Assembly: GCA_937127195.1 (NCBI GenBank)
Contig: CAKZLT010000624.1
Coordinates: forward strand, 1 to 6,778
Direction: 5' to 3'
Origin: an uncultured Saprospiraceae bacterium
GTDB taxonomy: Bacteria > Bacteroidota > Bacteroidia > Chitinophagales > Saprospiraceae
DNA: 6,778 bases
A program made the position numbers and the translations under genes. Below the pieces are notes generated by a model. It made no database searches, had not been told where the DNA came from, and was given only the letters and a program-made list of their open reading frames with translations. Each line of letters starts with the position of its first letter. The stretch's first letter is position 1. This document shows positions 5,388 to 6,778 of this stretch, piece by piece.

Positions 5388-6614
5388 ATGGATGAAATAA
5401 AAAATCAACCAGTTAAGTATATGACAAGCCTAACTTTACAACGCACTTCTACCAGAAATTTGACGGAAGAACAGCTTCAAGCATTAATCAAAGAAAACAG
5501 TGATATTTACGATGAATATTTTGATGCTCAGTATTTGGAAAGTATCGTAGAAAATATTTATCCCACTCTAGTAGAGACTTACTTTCGTCCTAAGTTCATA
5601 GGATTTGAAAACTACCCAACTCGTAATCAGCCTGATACGCCATTGATTTTTGCTAGTAACCATTCTGGAATGGCTTTCCCCTGGGATGCAATGGTATTTG
5701 GAAGTGGTTTGTATCAATTAACGAAAAAAAGTCAAGATAGGTTTATTCGTGTATTGGTTTCGCCTGCCTTGTCCGAAATCAAGTTGATGAATCCATATAT
5801 GATTGAAGATTTGTGGAAGCGTGTTGGTGGAATTGATGCAACTTCATTGAACTTTGAGACGATGATGCACAACAAGGAAGTTGACTTAGTTATTTATCCT
5901 GAAGGTGTTCCTGGTATCGGAAAAGGCTTTAATCGAAGGTATCAATTACAGTATTTTTCTACGTCTTTTATTAGAATGGCTTTAAAATACAAAACAGATA
6001 TTTTTCCTATTTATAGTATAAATGGAGAATATATTAATCCGCATAGTTACCGTTCTAAAGTGATTAACTTCTTATCACAAAAAGTAGGAATTCCTTATAT
6101 CCCTATCGGATTTTTGACCTTATTGATTCCTATTTTTCCTTGGGTATTTTATTTTGGAATGCCATCCGCGTTTTACTTTGTGTTAGGTAAACGAATTGAA
6201 CCGCACAAAATGACGGATAAGCCATTTGAAGAAATGACTAAAGAAGAAATCGGAGCGGTAAGGGATAAAGTTCATGCACTGATGCAAGTAGAAATTACAG
6301 AAAAAGTAAAAGAATACGGTCAAAAACCATATAGACTAAAAGAGTTATTTCAGAAAATGAAAACGAATTGGAAACAGTTTTGGACTTATTTTCCGATGAC
6401 ATGGTGCTTGCTTTTTGCAGAACATGAAAGACAATATAAGCGATTTGAAAAGACTGGACAACCAATAAAAATTAATAATGGATTAGGTGGATTTTTTGTT
6501 TGGCTATTTAATAATCCATTTTTTATTTTTTACTTTTTGCCTGTTATTGGTTGGATTCCATTGATTATTCGTGGGTATAGTGGCGCGAAAAAACCGAAAA
6601 AGAAAAAAACATAG
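5388..6614 (+). CDS. Membrane-associated acyltransferase, PlsC/LPLAT superfamily (MGAT-like branch)
   Basis: The 408-residue protein is predicted to transfer an acyl group to a lipid acceptor at the inner membrane, as in phospholipid or neutral-lipid synthesis. Motif I is NHSGMAFPWD (residues 91-100) with His92 and Asp100; the spacing is HX7D, longer than the HX4D of PlsC. Motif III is YPEGVPG (170-176) with Glu172, followed by GKGFNRRYQLQYF. A motif-IV-like IFPIYSINGEYINP comes at 205-218. Hydrophobic stretches at about 236-265 and 367-396 probably sit in the membrane, and the C-terminus is a lysine tail (KKPKKKKT). The long region after residue 270 exceeds the core fold of about 250 residues. 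ATG 5388 is taken because it directly follows the A/T leader; Met12 is possible. The acceptor cannot be predicted. It is transcribed alone and divergently from the small membrane pair. Confidence 0.82.
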   Translation: MDEIKNQPVKYMTSLTLQRTSTRNLTEEQLQALIKENSDIYDEYFDAQYLESIVENIYPTLVETYFRPKFIGFENYPTRNQPDTPLIFASNHSGMAFPWDAMVFGSGLYQLTKKSQDRFIRVLVSPALSEIKLMNPYMIEDLWKRVGGIDATSLNFETMMHNKEVDLVIYPEGVPGIGKGFNRRYQLQYFSTSFIRMALKYKTDIFPIYSINGEYINPHSYRSKVINFLSQKVGIPYIPIGFLTLLIPIFPWVFYFGMPSAFYFVLGKRIEPHKMTDKPFEEMTKEEIGAVRDKVHALMQVEITEKVKEYGQKPYRLKELFQKMKTNWKQFWTYFPMTWCLLFAEHERQYKRFEKTGQPIKINNGLGGFFVWLFNNPFFIFYFLPVIGWIPLIIRGYSGAKKPKKKKT

Positions 6615-6762
6615 AAGATGTAAAAATGATTCCATGTAAATTTATTGTAGTTGCTGATTTTTAAGTATTTGGAGAAAAGTAATTAACTGAGTTACACAGA
6701 ATGATTAGATATTAAAATTGTCTTTTTCTTAAATTTTTAAGGTGGTGAAAATTGCGCATTTT

Positions 6763-6770
6763 TTCTTTTG
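6763..6770 (+). promoter_or_regulatory. Weak Bacteroidota-type -7 box at the window edge
   Basis: TTCTTTTG followed by CACCG agrees at seven of eight positions with the -7 consensus TAnnTTTG, and TTTGCA-type starts are frequent in this phylum. No TTG sits at the expected distance upstream, so the match is partial. If real, it would drive a gene beyond the right end. The rest of 6615-6778 shows no gene; a short AT-rich palindrome CTTAAA-TT-TTTAAG lies at 6728-6741, and no convincing terminator follows the acyltransferase. Confidence 0.28.
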
Positions 6771-6778
6771 CACCGAAA

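Noticed and set aside
6700..6778. Possible tRNA or rRNA start at the right edge
   Set aside because: No cloverleaf arms or conserved rRNA sequence are visible; only a partial promoter match is present.
1..6778. CRISPR array or phage attachment site
   Set aside because: No regularly spaced direct repeats and no tRNA or integrase gene are present.

Overview
The window is AT-rich DNA from a member of the Bacteroidota, most likely a marine-type Cytophagia/Cytophagales relative. This is inferred from A/T-rich leaders with no Shine-Dalgarno sequences, a TM2-TPR-SHOCT protein, an S24 repressor of the type common in that phylum, a TMEM220-family protein and a CxxCH diheme peroxidase of Bacteroidota style. 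The genus cannot be fixed from the sequence alone.

Left part (1-1458, + strand). A gene tail of unknown identity ends at 140. An ASCH-domain gene starts at 151, but before its usual C-terminus it runs in frame into a complete secreted diheme cytochrome c peroxidase (442-1458). The joint looks like a deletion or illegitimate recombination that fused two unrelated genes.

Middle (1483-2607, - strand). A complete 1125-bp IS630-family insertion sequence has matching terminal inverted repeats and a TA target duplication. Its transposase is split into two frames that join by a -1 shift on a run of nine A, giving a 349-residue DDE enzyme. The element sits exactly in the stop codon of the next gene, and the stop codon TAA is preserved.

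Right-middle (2607-5208, - strand). Reading leftwards from 5208, a small three-helix membrane protein and a TMEM220-like membrane protein form a tight pair. After a 236-bp gap with an interrupted palindrome and a heptamer repeat comes a LexA/CI-like S24 self-cleaving repressor, then the TM2-TPR-SHOCT membrane protein 43 bp downstream.

Right end (5388-6614, + strand). A membrane-associated acyltransferase of the PlsC/MGAT-like superfamily is transcribed divergently from the small membrane pair. The last 164 bp hold no gene but end in a weak match to a Bacteroidota promoter.

Most genes look like ordinary chromosomal genes. The unusual points are the ASCH-peroxidase fusion, the stop-codon IS insertion with probable frameshifting, and the unexplored repressor/TM2-SHOCT pair. 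No clear new defence or mobile system was seen.
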